From positions 66,329,067 to 66,393,066 of the forward strand of contig OX352763.1 of NCBI GenBank assembly GCA_947095585.1: a stretch of 64,000 nucleotides of DNA. Direction: 5' to 3'. Within the stretch, counting starts at the first letter, position 1, and every line of letters starts with the position of its first letter. Shown one piece after another: positions 1-12,062 of the stretch. Under the pieces are notes generated by a model. It ran no database searches. It saw nothing but the letters and a program-made list of their open reading frames with translations, and was not told the origin of the DNA. The position numbers and the translations under genes are program-made. Source of the DNA: Nephrocerus scutellatus. Taxonomy: Eukaryota > Arthropoda > Insecta > Diptera > Pipunculidae.

Positions 1-636
1 CGACATTTTAACTGGAATCAGCTGTGTTATGAACTCAAGCGACAATATCAAGAGATGCGAACTGACTTTGACGTCATGGAATTGATCCGAAACCGCAAAC
101 AAAAAGACAGAGAGGATTTCGATGAATTTTACCTTTCAATTGTCGAACTAACTGATAGATTGCGGAATCCTTTGCATGAGGCGGAATTAGTCGAAGTACT
201 GATCAGGAATCTTAAGACTGACGTTCGTTATGAGATTTTGCATCTGAACATTCATACCATCGATAGATTACGCGAAACAGTTCGTCGTCATGAACTTTTC
301 TTTTCCGAAGCTGCGCGTACGGCACAATTTTCTAGATCAAATCCATTTCGTCGGAATATTTCTGAAATCAATCGTCTGTCCGAGGTCGATTTTGCTGAAC
401 CAGAAATCATTTCTGAAGTAAGTCGAAATCGTCCGGAATCGACACTCGTATGCTGGAATTGCGAGAGCACTGGTCACACGTATCATGATTGTGTCGAGAC
501 TCGTAAAGTCTTCTGTTTTGGATGTGGTTCGAAGAACACATACAAACCAAACTGTCGTAGATGTAACCCATCGGGAAACGGACGGAAGGATGCGGCTACC
601 AACACCCAGTCGTATCCGAGGCCGAGAACCAATTAA
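1..636 (+). pseudogene. Gag C-terminal part of Osv-A (Osvaldo/Ulysses-like Ty3/Gypsy)
   Basis: The frame is open from base 1, so the true start lies before the window; an internal ATG at 55 is not a real start. It encodes the capsid-type part of a retrotransposon Gag, which forms the virus-like particle and binds RNA. The region around KQKDREDFDEFYLSIVEL matches the same region in the second copy of this family at 29.9-30.2 kb. Two Cys-rich knuckles follow: CWNCESTGHTYHDC, a CCHC zinc knuckle, and a second Cys cluster with CFGCG and CRRC. After the knuckles the frame ends at 636, while the Gag-protease linker continues in other frames, so at least one indel lies near 600-690. Family placement rests on similarity to Osv-B and on recall of the Osvaldo/Ulysses group; a database search could move it to a sister clade. 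Confidence 0.8.
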
Positions 637-695
637 CTTCTCGAGAAGTTACCCTTACGGATCAGTCTACTCAGACTGATCTTATTCATACCTCT

Positions 696-1100
696 TTGGA
701 ATCAACTGAACGTACACCGCATTTATACCCTATAGTACCATATCACGATCGATTACTAAGGTACCAAAAAACTCGAGAACGAATTTTTGACAACGAACCG
801 ATAGTTAGTTTGAAAGCCCCACCTAAACGCAAGCGATCCACGGTGCGTATGTGCAACTTTTATCGACAGATCAAAAACACCCACAAATTGTTGCTTTCTA
901 CTGTGTTTTCCGATTCAGACATAAGACCTTATACTGAAGTTAGAATGTTTGGCAAAAGTCATAGCGGACTTCTTGATTCTGGCGCTTCTATTAGTTGCTG
1001 CGGTTCACAGCTGGCAACTGAACTGGTAAACACTGTTAAAACATTAAAAGATTTTGTAGTTCTGTTAGTACCGCCGAGGGAAAACAACAGCCAGTCCTAG
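696..1100 (+). pseudogene. Aspartic protease region of Osv-A
   Basis: Linker and retroviral-type aspartic protease that would cut the Gag-Pol polyprotein. The active-site motif LLDSGASIS lies at about 970-996 (D-S-G, the usual variant of D-T-G in this group). Osv-B has LLDSGATIS at the same place. The frame stops at 1100, and the flap and C-terminal half of the protease (ending in the LYLGVDFWR motif near 1180) continue in other frames. At least two indels therefore fall between about 1075 and 1185. Catalytic residues are present, but no intact protease can be made from this copy. Confidence 0.75.
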
Positions 1101-1185
1101 GCTATATCCTTGCCGATATTACGTTTCGCGGAGTAACGCATAAGATAAAACTTTTCCTCGTACCGACGTTGTCGCAAACCTGTAC

Positions 1186-2904
1186 TTGGGTGTAGATTTT
1201 TGGAGAGTGTTTCAATTAGCCCCAAACATCATCTCTGAGATAGACACGAATGTACCCTTGCCAAAGGATGGAGTAGCTTTTCATGATTTGTCGGAATTCC
1301 AGACACAAGGGTTGGAAATTGTTAAGAGGATGTTTCCATCGTTCGAAAAGGAAGGACTCGGTAGAACAAACCTAGTAGAACATGTGATCGATGTCGGCAA
1401 TGCGAAGCCCATTAAGCAACGTTTTTATCCAATTTCCCCGAACGTGGAAAAGGAGATGTTTAAGGAAATCGACCGCATGCTTGACTTAGGAATAATCGAA
1501 GAATCCAGTAGTCCTTGGAGCTCGCCGATGGTTCTAGTTCGAAAACCTGACAAGGTCCGACTATGCTTGGACTCTCGAAAGGTCAACTCAGTCACCTTAA
1601 AGGATGCATATCCCTTACCTTACATTGACGGAATGTTAAGCCGACTACCAAAGGCAAAATTTATCTGTAGCCTGGACTTGAAAGATGCTTTCTGGCAAAT
1701 ACCCTTGGAGAAAAATTCTCGTTGTCTGACGGCATTCACAGTACCGAACCGGCCTCTTTACCAATTCAAGGTAATGCCGTTTGGACTGTGCAACGCACCC
1801 CAAACTATGTCAAGGCTAATGGATGTTATTCCTGGTACATTGCGTGAAAGAGTCTTTGTCTACTTGGATGATCTACTTATATTGTCTGAGGATTTTGAAG
1901 AACATCTTTGTTTGTTGCAAAAAGTCGCATCGTTGATAAAAAAGGCTGGTCTTACGATCAATATTGGTAAGAGTAAATTTTGTATGAAAGAGGTCAGATA
2001 TCTAGGATTTATCGTGGGCAATGGTATACTGCAAACAGACACTGATAAAACAAGGGCCATTTCTGAATTTCCTGTTCCCACAACTGTTCGGCAAATGCGT
2101 CGCTTCTTAGGACTGGCCGGATGGTACAGACGTTTTATCCCTAATTTTTCGACGGTTACCTGTTCGCTCACCGAGCTTTTGAAGAAGAGCAGGAAGTTTG
2201 AGTGGAATCCTCAGGCCCAAATTGCGTTTGATAATTTAAAATCACTGCTGACTACAGCCCCGGTTCTGGCCACCCCAGATTATTCTCGTCCGTTTATAAT
2301 TATCTGCGATGCAAGTCAATGGGGGATCGGTAGCGTTTTAGCCCAGTTAAATGATGATGGCATTGAAGCACCGATCGCTTATTTCTCCCAAAAATTGAAT
2401 AAAGCACAAAGAAATTATTCAGTAACGGAGCAAGAGTGTCTTGCAGCGGTCCAGAGCGTGAAGAAATTCCGTTGCTATGTCGAAGGTCAAGAGTTCTCAA
2501 TAATAACGGACCATGCTAGTCTTCAATGGTTGATGAATCAAAAGGACCTCAGTGGTAGATTGGCACGATGGGCACTTAAGCTCCAAGGCTTCGTCTTTTC
2601 AATAAAACACCGTCGCGGTTCGGAAAATGTTGTCGCTGACGCCTTGTCGCGTGAAGGTTGTGAAGTCAATGCGCTAGAAAATGTTGGGCCGATTATCGAT
2701 TTGTCTTCGGACCAATTTTCCTCAGCCGGATACAATGATTTGAAAAAGAAAATTTGCGATAGCCAGACCAAATTTCCCGATCTAAAAGTCATCGATAATT
2801 ACATTTATAAACGTACTGAGCCTGCAACGGGGAATGTAGAACAGGAATCGAATTCGTGGAAGTTGTGGGTGTGGGTGGGTGGGTGGGTGTGGTTTGACGG
2901 CTGA
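1186..2904 (+). pseudogene. Reverse transcriptase and RNase H of Osv-A
   Basis: A long open stretch of 572 codons covering the end of the protease, the whole RT and RNase H. Visible RT landmarks are WSSPMVLVRKPDKVRLC (fingers), SLDLKDAFWQIPL, the FKVMPFGLCNAPQT motif and the catalytic YLDD at 1861-1872 (residues 226-229). RNase H follows with the first catalytic Asp in ICDAS near residue 375, the Glu in EQECLA, TDHASL and the final Asp in VADALS near residue 485. This is the best-preserved enzyme of the copy. The last roughly 15 codons are translated from a GGGT microsatellite at 2864-2892 and are not real protein. The integrase continues in another frame. Confidence 0.9.
2864..2892 (+). repeat. 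GGGT/GTGGG microsatellite inside pol
   Basis: Five closely spaced GGG runs separated by 1-3 bases interrupt the coding sequence right after the codons for SWKLWV. In Osv-B the same protein position continues directly into the integrase zinc-binding region (near 56907-56935). The expansion breaks the reading frame between RNase H and integrase. The pattern also meets the usual definition of a G-quadruplex motif on the plus strand. Confidence 0.85.
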
Positions 2905-3964
2905 AGCCCTGAGTCAAGCGCATGATCCAACAACATCTGCGCACTGTGGAATCGCTAAAACGCTTGAGAAACTTCGTCGTCATCTCTTTTGGCCGGGTAT
3001 GGCAAAGCAAGTCAGAGACTATGTGTCGCAATGCGAAATCTGTCGATGCGTAAAAAGCCCGAATACTGTTCTTCGCCCACCAATGGGTAAACCTTTGACG
3101 TCAGACCGACCTTTTCAAAAGCTATGCATAGATCTCTTGGGGCCCTACCCTAGATCTAAGCAAGGAAATATAGGGCTCTTAATTGTTCTCCATCATTTGA
3201 CGAAGTTTCCGTTTCTGAAACCTCTTAGGAAGTTTACTTCGTCGGTCATATGTAATTATCTGGAGGAAGCTGTTTTCCATTTTTGCGGAGTTCCTCAAAC
3301 TATCTTGTCCGATAATGGCTCCCAATTTAAATCCAACCTGTTCGAGTCATTTCTTACGAAATACGGGGTATCGCACATGTGTACTGCTATCTACTCTCCA
3401 CAGGCCAATCCGTCTGAGAGAGTGAACCGAAAGATTTTATCGTCCATTAGGGCCTATATAGGTCAGGATCACTCGTCATGGGACAAGAACTTGAGCGTCA
3501 TAACATGTTCCATTAGAAACTCTATTCATCAGTCGACGGGATTCACGCCTTATTACCTCGTTTTCGGACAAAACATGATTAACCATGGTTCTGATTATCA
3601 ATTGCTCCATAATTTGAAACTGCTATCCAACGGTGAGGATCCTCGTTTACTGCGTCAGGATGCTATCGGCTTAATTAGACAAAAGGCGAAAGATAATATG
3701 AAGTTGGCTCATGATCACAACGCTCTAAGGTACAACTTGCGTTCTAGACCTGTCACCTTTGACGTAGGAGAAAGTGTGTTTAGCCGCAACTTTGTGCAAA
3801 GCAATGCAGGTAATAAGTTCAGCTCAAAATTAGCCCCAACTTTTGTTAAAAATAAAATAAGAAAGAAACTCGGTTCAGCATACTATGAAGTAGAGAATGA
3901 AAACGGAAAACTCATTTGAGTATACCATACTAAGGACTTGCAGAAATGCAAATCGCATGATTAG
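2893..3964 (+). pseudogene. Integrase of Osv-A
   Basis: DDE integrase that would insert the element cDNA. It begins after the microsatellite with the HHCC zinc-binding domain (AHCGIAKTLEKLRRHLFWPG followed by CEICRC). The catalytic core carries the first Asp in CIDLLGPYPR (about 3127), the second in SDNGSQF (about 3310) and the Glu in NPSERVNR (about 3417), so the triad is complete. A TGA at 3917-3919 sits where a glycine codon is expected; the same frame resumes as VYHTKDLQ and ends at a TAG near 3960. The C-terminal basic tail is present. No envelope-like ORF follows. Confidence 0.85.
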
Positions 3965-6900
3965 ATTTCTTTTTCTACTAACGAATAGGATGCTGTACTT
4001 CACTCGTTACCTCTTTTTTCTTCTATTACCGAATAGAATACCGCACCTTTTCTTTTTTATTAGTGAATGGATCCCTGTATCTTTTATCTTTGCGTCAAGG
4101 ATACATTATCTTAAAGTTTTTTTTATCATAACGAATTTTCGACCTATAGGCGCTTATCATGCAAGGGCCTTGCCTAAAATGCAAATAGGATAAACTGTCC
4201 TTTTCCAGCTAATGAAGCGCTGAACAGGTTCGCGCTCATTATCTGTTTTGTAATGGACACGTAGGAAATTTTTGTTTTGTATAAAGAATACCGCTGGCAA
4301 CCCTATAATACCATGCATAATTCTTCTCTCTATATAATAATCCTATTAATGTAATATCCTTATGATTGTACATAACTCTCAGCGTAGGTTTTGCGGCGTC
4401 ACTTTCCGTCACCCTTTCTCGCATGATCTGGCATCTCAAAAAATCATACGATTTCGTCAGTACATGCATTTAGTAGAAAACAAATGATACACGTTGCTGA
4501 AACGATACCGTAGGCTCACGCCACCCTATAGGTATGTATAACCAATAGGTCGGTATGCGTTCTAAATACGCTGCAGCCGAAACATTCCTTTCGTTTTGTT
4601 GTTGGCCCAAAAAACTAACTTGCGAAGTTACGACTGGAGTTCGTGCGAGAGTAACGAGTCAGTCGAGTTGGATTTTCATCAAGGACGAGTCGACACTGAC
4701 TTAATGCGCTTCTCGCCTGAGTTGTACAGCCAAAATTTTTCTTTGTTTAAGTTGTTTTTTTTTTCGAATAACTCTGTGCCGTGTGAGGATGTGATCATTT
4801 TATCGGTTTTTTATTGTAATTGTTAAACCATTTGTAATTATTTATAAATGTGGTTTCGGTTGGTTCAAATAGTAATAATGGAGTAACTTTAAACCGATGG
4901 CCGCCGCCAGCGCGGCAACCGCATGTTTTTGCTGGATTTTTTTTTTGCACAAACATGAAGATTATTGCAAATTCTCATAGAACATCCTAGATCCAATTTG
5001 ATATTAGATCGCAGTAGCGAAAATCAAATTCAAGTGCATTTCTTTTTATAATGGAAGTGAAGCAAAAAGCAAAAGTGCTTGCGCTAGAGTGTAAGCGTAA
5101 TAACCACAAAATCGTTGCGTGTGTTTGTGAACAGTGAAACAAACGCCCATTTTTATCCATATCTAGTAAGAGTCTGAAAACCAAAGTTCGATTCGACTAG
5201 AACAAAAAAAAATAAATAAATTTTACAATTTAACAATTTTAAAAGTGCCGCTGCTCAATAGACAGGCATATACCCTGGAATTACGGTTTCGTAATTTTCT
5301 CACGACTCTTCATCTGAAGCCTATGTTTACAGTTGCAGTAGACATTGTCAAGCAAGAATAGTTTTCGGTTGTCTGCAAGAATTGCTTGTAGTCAGCCATT
5401 TTTTTTCTTCTTTGGATATTAACCTGAAAAGCAATTTAACCAAAACCAACAAGCAAGGGCAACAACAAATGCTAAATCCAGTTCAGCAGCAGCAGCATCA
5501 GCGGCAATAACTCATGCTTTGGAAGAGGACTGCGACGTGGGACCGGTAGTTTGACTTTCGTCAGGGGAATCTGTTCCATCACCACGAAGAGGCGGCAGAA
5601 TTTTTTTATTCGTGAAATGTTGAAATAACATATTTACAGTTATCGTTCTTTCTTCCTCTTTGCCTCGGTGCGCTTTAATTTTTTTCAAACCTCGTGGCGG
5701 AAATTAAGATAATATTTCTCTTCATAAATTTTAAGAATTTAAGAATTGTTCTTTATTCCCAATTATGCCGAATGGCGATTAAAAAGAAAAAAAAACGATA
5801 AATAGTGAAGAGAAGGAAAGAAAAATAAAGAATAGTAGAAAGATTTTCCTTAATTCTAAGATACAGTCAGCAAGAAAAAAAAAAAAAATACCCTGTTTTT
5901 TTTGGAACAACTATGAGAGAGAGAGAGAGAGTTTCCTCCGCAGGTATTTTCTTAATATATAAATTTAATGTTGCAGGTGGAGCTCTTCGCATCTTCGTCG
6001 ACAGCGCTGCCGGTGGATTTGCTAGGTGCACCTAATATTTAACGTTTGCACAGAAAAAAAAATGCAAGTAAGTCGGAGATTCGAAGTTTTTTTATTTCTC
6101 ATATTATTCTGATCATATGGCGGATTTGCAAGCAAAGGTGCATTTCTTTTCTCTCACGGAGGTTGAATAAGTTTTTTTTCCCAAACGAATGAACACTGAA
6201 AGAAATAGTCATTTCTGTAAAGTTCGTTTTAAAAATGAGAGTTTTTTTTTTCTTTTGTTGGTTAAATTCAATAAATAATAAGTAAAATTAGTAGATTAAA
6301 ATCTAATTAAATTAAATTGAAAGGGAAATTTAATTATTTTCTTCTTGTAACTAATTTGATGATTAAAGCTTTTTATACATAAATATGCTCTTATTTCACA
6401 TATATATATATAACCACACGATAAGAATTCGATAAGAAAAGAAAATTTTGTTCTTATTGCAACTAGTTTTATTGCTTAAAGTTTTGATACACCTAATTTT
6501 TCTCTTGCACTATGTATATATAATCATACTCACCGTCGATAAGAAAAGAGAAATTTTTTTTTATTACTTTTATTACTTAAGACGTTGATATACATACATA
6601 TACTATTAGTACATATTTTTTTACGATACTCGCCTTTGCTAAGGAAAGGAAAATTTTCTTTCGAAATTGATTGTTATATTTAAAGTTTTGATATTAATAC
6701 CTATATTTTTGATATATATATATGAATTATATAACCATGCCCACCTTCCTAATAATAGGAAATGTGATCATTTCATTTGTCTCACAATTAATTCGACAAA
6801 TTCAAGTTTTTGTAAGCCTGGATTAATGCCTCCTCTGTTAATACTAACCTTCCTAAAGGGAGCAAAAATAAGTTTTTTTTGTAAACGGCAAAATAAATTA

Positions 6901-7079
6901 AGTTTTTGTATATATACTTGTACTGTATGGCCATACTCGCCAATTCAAAAAAAAAAAATGGAGGCTTGAACTGATTTTATTTTATTTTTCCATACTAAAC
7001 TAAAATGCATACTTAACTTAATAAATTTCTCACTGTACTTTTCCTTAAAATTGAAAACCGGTCTATGTTTTATTTTGCA
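3965..7079. other. Non-coding AT-rich stretch after Osv-A, no gene recognised
   Basis: There is no supportable coding region. Open frames here (for example 3897-4193, 4596-4826, 6667-6969) are low-complexity and match nothing I recognise. The stretch probably includes the 3' LTR of Osv-A, but without its 5' partner the ends cannot be fixed; TGTAATGG at 4249 resembles the TGTAATGG at 27366 in Osv-B. Poly-A/T runs and short simple repeats are common. A small CAG-rich frame near 5469 (MLNPVQQQQHQRQ) and a possible splice acceptor before 5978 could be host transcript sequence, but this is weak. Confidence 0.5.
5915..5931 (+). repeat. (GA)n microsatellite
   Basis: About eight tandem GA dinucleotides, a simple sequence repeat with no sign of being part of a larger unit. 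Confidence 0.9.
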
Positions 7080-7434
7080 AGATGAGATGTTGATTGGATA
7101 GTTTTCCAGGCTGGAGTCGGAAGGGATCGTTAGCTCCCCATACGGGAAGCTTTATCTTCGATGGGTTTTTTTTTCCTTCCTTTTATTTTCACCCTTTGCT
7201 CTGCTACTCTAACGTAGCCCGTGCACGCATTTTTTTTTTGTAATGGCGGACGAGTGGGCCGGAAGCAAGACCCCACCCCCCCAAACCGGCGAGCTGGCAA
7301 GCGCAACGCTAGGCGTGCACCCCGCTGACGGCACTGCTCTCTAACGACGTGGCTAACAACACCAGCGGCCACCTTTGTCGACACCAATAAACCGCAAAGG
7401 CACATTACAGGGTACGTTATCGATTGTACGAATT
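7080..7434. other. GC-richer non-coding block of unknown origin
   Basis: Composition changes sharply from the AT-rich neighbourhood. The block has C-runs and a stretch at 7240-7330 that is clearly GC-rich. It abuts the broken end of the minus-strand Gypsy fragment at 7435, so it may be the sequence into which that fragment was cut or a separate small insertion. The minus-strand frame 7130-7438 gives an Arg/Cys-rich peptide I do not recognise, and I do not call it a gene. Confidence 0.4.
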
Positions 7435-8090
7435 TCATGCATTTGTAAAAGTAAGGTTTGAACCTTCTTGATAAAAGATATCTGAGTATCGATTTATTAT
7501 TTTTGATAAATTTTGTTTTTCTTCTAAGTTTAAATGTTGAGTTCGTAGTTGTTTCATCAGTGGTTTATTTTCAAGTTCATCTAATACACAAAAGTTTTCA
7601 GTAGTTACTTGTTCGATTTCATTAGGGCTAATTTCAATAGGGCCTATACATTTTACATTGGTTTGAATTTCAATCTTATGATTTTCAACGTTGTAAATTC
7701 CTTTATCAGCAATAACTTCACCTTCCAAGAACATCTTCTTATTGAGATAGGCTAAACCTTTTTGTTGGTTTACTAATAAGTGTATGGTATGCTGATTTGA
7801 ATTTTGGAACAAGATTTTTATTGTTTGGCCATTTATTTCTAATAGATTTTGTTTATAATCTAATTTAGCGTTAAATCGTTTCAATATGTCATTGCCAATA
7901 ATAATGTCATATTTATCATGGAATGCACAAACCAAAAAGTCAATTTTTTGCTCAGAAATGCCAAATTCTTTAAAAAGAGGAACTGATACTCTTTCGGTTA
8001 CATTTATATTATGCTGTAATGTTTTAATTTGAGTTTTATTTATTGGTACTCTCAATTTAGGGTTACAAAGACTGAATTTCTTGTTCCAGT
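7435..8090 (-). pseudogene. Protease and pol N-terminus of a 17.6/297-like Gypsy fragment
   Basis: Read on the minus strand, the protease active site IIDTGTRNS lies near 8064-8090. One base out of frame, the rest of the protease follows and includes YDIIIGNDILKRFNAKL, the conserved C-terminal protease helix of the 17.6/297 group. The frame then covers the linker to RT and ends at SDIFYQEGSNLTF, just before the RT fingers would begin. The element is cut there; RT, RNase H and integrase are absent. The apparent start at 8055 is a TTG, not a real initiation codon. Breaks seen: a one-base frameshift after DTG and the truncation at about 7435. Confidence 0.75.
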
Positions 8091-8221
8091 GTCAATAATG
8101 AATTTTAGTGGATTTTTATTAGATTGATTTTTACGTATGGGAAGTCACCTCCGAGGCTCGGGAGTGAAAATTTTCGCTTGTTTCACATTTATTAACATCC
8201 ATGGGTTCAACAGTTTTATTT

Positions 8222-8990
8222 TGTTGAACACTTGGTAAATTGTCCTGAATGTCGCCTAAAAATCTATTATAGTTTTGTTGTCTACTATCGTATCTATAGT
8301 TATTGTTAGGTTGTCTATACCTGTTCTGATTTTTATTTTATCTATTATTAAACTGTACATTTTTATTTCGATTTTAATCATACCTATGATCATTAAATTG
8401 TCTGTTCCTATTCTGATTTGGTTCATATCTATGGTTGCTAAATTGTTCGTTTTTATTTTGGTTTTGTTCGTATTTATTATTGTTAAATTGTTCGTTTCTG
8501 TTTTGATTTTGTTCATACCTGTTATTGTTAAATGGTCTGTTTCTGAATGGGTTTGAATGGTCTGCCTAACCTCCTTGATTTAATATGTCGATTGCAGATT
8601 CAAGGCTTAAAATAGTTTTCATAGGTTCGGTTATTTTTTTTTTTTTTGAAAACGGTTAATGCAGTGCGTATATTATTTAATGCACATTGGTTTGCTCGTT
8701 CACCTGGACCAGAAACTAGTAAAGTTTTATTATTTATTTCCCTTAATTTGTCTTTTATTTCGTTACAGAAGCCTAATACATTGTTTTTGAAAGTTACGCC
8801 TCTTAACTCATCGTAGAGTTCTTCTGAGGTACGCTTTCACTAAAGTTAATTTGCAAAACCACTTTAATATCGCTCCATGAAATGGCTTGAGTATTTATTT
8901 CTATTACTTCTCTGGCTCTTTTGATTAATTTACTTTGTATTAAGTATTTTTTGCATAAAAAAAAATTATGAAATACTTTTCTCTTTACCT
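8222..8990 (-). pseudogene. Gag C-terminus of the same 17.6/297-like fragment, with Asn/Gln-rich repeats
   Basis: On the minus strand one frame gives several repeats of the type NNNRYEQNQNRNEQF spread over about 8290-8540. This is the Asn/Gln/Arg-rich Gag tail typical of 17.6-like elements that lack zinc knuckles. Upstream (8700-8990) are Gag-like residues such as AISWSDIKVVLQINF, broken by stops and indels. The long plus-strand and minus-strand frames reported here (8256-8516 minus, 8275-8556 plus) are out-of-frame readings of the repeat and not genes. Confidence 0.6.
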
Positions 8991-9100
8991 TTGTAGGAAT
9001 TTGTTGTTAAGATCTTTCTTATGATCAACAAACACCTTTTTGTTTTGGTGGTGCACTTTTTAAAACTTTTAAAAAAGTAAGTCTTTAATCGACTAAGCGC

Positions 9101-9118
9101 ATCCTAACGACTGCGCCA
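9101..9118 (-). other. Primer-binding site of the 17.6/297-like fragment
   Basis: The minus strand reads TGGCGCAGTCGTTAGGAT. This closely resembles the tRNA-Ser-type primer-binding site of the 17.6/297 group (TGGCGCAGTCGGTAGGA). It lies upstream of the Gag remnant in the right orientation, so a 5' LTR should lie at higher coordinates from about 9119. tRNA identity is from memory of the family. Confidence 0.7.
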
Positions 9119-10192
9119 TTTTATTTTTATTTATTAGAAATATATTTTTAAAAATAAAATATATTTACTTAAAAATTCTTATTTAAAAAGGTAATTATTC
9201 AACTTATCTTGTTTTATTCAACTTATCTTTATATTATTGATCCGGACTGGACTGCATATAAATTATATATCTGATCTTCTTGACTTGACTCGACTTTGTT
9301 ACACTTCACTGAATTTAATTATTTAATTACTGAACTACACTTTATGTTGGACTCAACTACACTTTATGAATTCTGGATGGAACTGAATTAATTCGTATGA
9401 TATACGATATATTATTGGACTTTGGTTGTCATTGAATTTGGATCAAAACGTAAACATGTTTACTTCTTAAATCAGAATTAAAGATATGGATTTGAAATGC
9501 GTCATTCTTATATTGTCCAGTAGGACTACGCATTTGTTGTATGTAGCACTATGTGCGTTACTTTTATATTTTGCAGTTGGACTGCGTACTTGTTATATTA
9601 TGAATAATATTATGAATATACATTATGATTACATAGTTACTGAATACATATTTATATTAATTGGAATGTATGTGGTGTGGGATCCACTGCTTTAACAATT
9701 CGACTCGTTAAATTTTGTAGTTAAAACCAATCAATTCGATAAATATCATTTTAGTTGTTCGATCCAACAAAATACACTATTGGCAATCTGGTATAAGTGT
9801 CCAATAGCAATTGTGCATTTTACGTCATTCGCATTCGGCATTCGATGGAAAAAAAGAAGAGCTGACAATGTTCTTCACAATCATTTCCATCATTCATCAT
9901 GCAATATCATCAGTTTTGGCTTCGGCCAAAAAAATGGCATTTGGTAGATATAAACATATGTGCAAAGTTTAAATAAAAACGGGTCTTAGAAATTGGATTA
10001 AAAATTTATCGCAAGATTTGGCCGGCCAGCTTGCCAGCCACAGTTAATATATAAAATTTCAAAATATGTTAAAGTTTTTCCAAAAATGCAAGGTGCGCCA
10101 TTTTTTCAAACACAGTGTATGAATCCTCTTTAACTTTGGTTGTTGGTAATTCTCATAAAATATTCAAGACTATATTATATAACTAGCTGATA
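9119..10192. other. Probable decayed LTR, then AT-rich non-coding DNA
   Basis: Position next to the primer-binding site implies that the first several hundred bases are the 5' LTR of the minus-strand Gypsy fragment. The far end cannot be set because the matching 3' LTR is missing. Bases 9240-9700 contain loosely repeated GGACTGGACTGC and TTGACTCGACT words. The frame 9486-9695 is hydrophobic and unrecognised and is treated as non-coding. Confidence 0.4.
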
Positions 10193-11060
10193 AGCGCGGT
10201 GTTTCCCGGGACCAGCTGACCCACTCCACTTTACAAAAAACCACTCGTGAGAGATAAACATAAATACACATTTTTGTTAAGATCTCGACTCTAACGCCAT
10301 ATACCGAGTCCATAAAAAGGATAAACTTACCGGAGCACCAAAAGAACTTAAATTATGAATATGGCTTTTTTACGGACGTTTTTATACATAGGAAATATAC
10401 ATTTTCAAAAATATCTCGACTTCAGCACCACCTACCGGTTAGGATCACCAACCGAACATACGGTGTCAATTTGGCTTCAATGTGTCCAGTGGTTTAGGTG
10501 TAATTCTCTTACAAACATATACACCAATATCTCTACTCCAGCGCCAGCTACCGGGTCAAGAAAAAATATAAACTTATCGGAGTACCAAACGAAGGTGTAA
10601 ATATGGTTTTGTTACGATAGTTTTTATACATTAGAAATACACATTTTTAAAAATATCTCGACTTCAGAGCCACCTACAGGACTCAACAACTGGATAAACA
10701 TATAGGATCATCGACCGAACATATGTGTGCATTTGAATTCAATATGTCCAGTGGTTTAAGTGTTATGCTCTTACACACTAATTCAACAATATCTCCACTC
10801 CAGCGCCCCATACCGGGTAAAAAAAACATAAAGTTATCGGAGTACCAAGCGAACAAATGCTGTAAATATGGCTTTGATACACGGTGGTTTAGGCGTAATG
10901 ACGTCTTTTAGGTGTGATGACATCTCGACTCCAGCGCCATCTACCGGGCTCAAAAAAGATATAAACTTATCGGAGCACCAAATAAACATATGGTGCGTCC
11001 AGTGGTTAATGCGTGATACGATAACATACAAATGCACAATCATTTTTATATATAAAGATA
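10193..11060 (+). repeat. Tandem array of about 130-bp units carrying ATCTCGACTCCAGCGCC
   Basis: The word ATCTCGACTCCAGCGCC, with variants, followed by an ACCGG or CTACCGG core and a TATAAACTTATCGGAGCACC block, recurs at 10282, 10413, 10529, 10655, 10791 and 10922. Spacings are 131, 116, 126, 136 and 131 bases. Flanking text alternates between two unit types, one beginning TTTTTATACAT and one containing GTCCAGTGGTTTA, giving a dimeric period near 250. Short frames across it (10355-10600, 10723-10911, 10868-11080, minus 10834-11043) are repeat readings and not genes. It could be the inner repeat block of a Helitron or a LINE-tail array; I cannot decide. Confidence 0.8.
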
Positions 11061-12062
11061 ATAAGTGTCAATATATTTGAAAAATTAAACTATTGAGGTA
11101 CAGTAGCTATAAAAAATTACTTATTAATGTTTATGTACCTTTACAATTTATTAATTGTTATAGCTAAGGACTACAAGTAATATTTTGTTGTTGTATTATA
11201 TTCAATATTAACTACAAAACAATTTAACAATCAATATAATCGGCCTCATTAGAAAACAGGTTTCTTCAATATGCAAACTAATTTATGCAATGAATTATTA
11301 TGTAGATTAAAAAAATTTGATGAAGTGAAAATGTCAGAACTATTACATATATTATTCAAAAATTACTGGTAATAGAACAATGTTATATATTTAAACGAAA
11401 TTTTCGCAATTACCAAAAATACGTCCAAATATTAGTTTAATGCAGCTACGAGTCTTATCATCCAAATCGGATGGATCCTGATCAATTTGAATACGAAAAA
11501 GAAAATTAAAATTGATTTTAATATAAATAAAATTTTAAATTAATATTTTTAATTTTGCATTATAGGTGTACAAAGAAAGCTATTTACGGAAACCATTTTT
11601 AAAAACGATTGGAACAAAAACCAAGAATTTCTTATGGAAAATATTGACAGCTGAATAAGCAAAATTATACACTTCTGCTTAAACTATCAATTATTTAAAA
11701 TGGAAAGATTAATGCTATTAATTGGTAATAATTGATATAGAAAACTGTTTTTAGAAGTCGTTCAGAAAAATAAAGGAAGTGCTTACTAATACAGTTTTAA
11801 GCTATTAATCAGGTTGTTAAGAGTATGTACAAAATATAAAATATTGTAAAATTTTCAGTTTACCAACTTTATGTTGAACCAAAAATATCAAGATAATAAT
11901 TTTGGCCACCAAGCCAGCAAAATAAGGACGACGACATAAAATCGGGATCGATGAAGAGGTTTTTCATGTAACAAAAGAAGAAGGATACCACCGGGAATAT
12001 ATCCGGTATAATAATTCTTTTAAAATGCGAAGTTTTAAAATTTCTGAACTTTTATTAATATA
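11061..12062. other. AT-rich non-coding stretch
   Basis: No open frame of useful length, no repeat structure and no recognisable element. Sequence is A/T-rich throughout. Confidence 0.6.

Noticed and set aside
8256..8556. Hydrophobic repeat frames on both strands
   Set aside because: They are out-of-frame readings of the Asn/Gln-rich Gag tail; the meaningful minus-strand frame is a different one.
9079..9118. tRNA-like sequence
   Set aside because: The match to tRNA-Ser is only the primer-binding site; no cloverleaf can be drawn.
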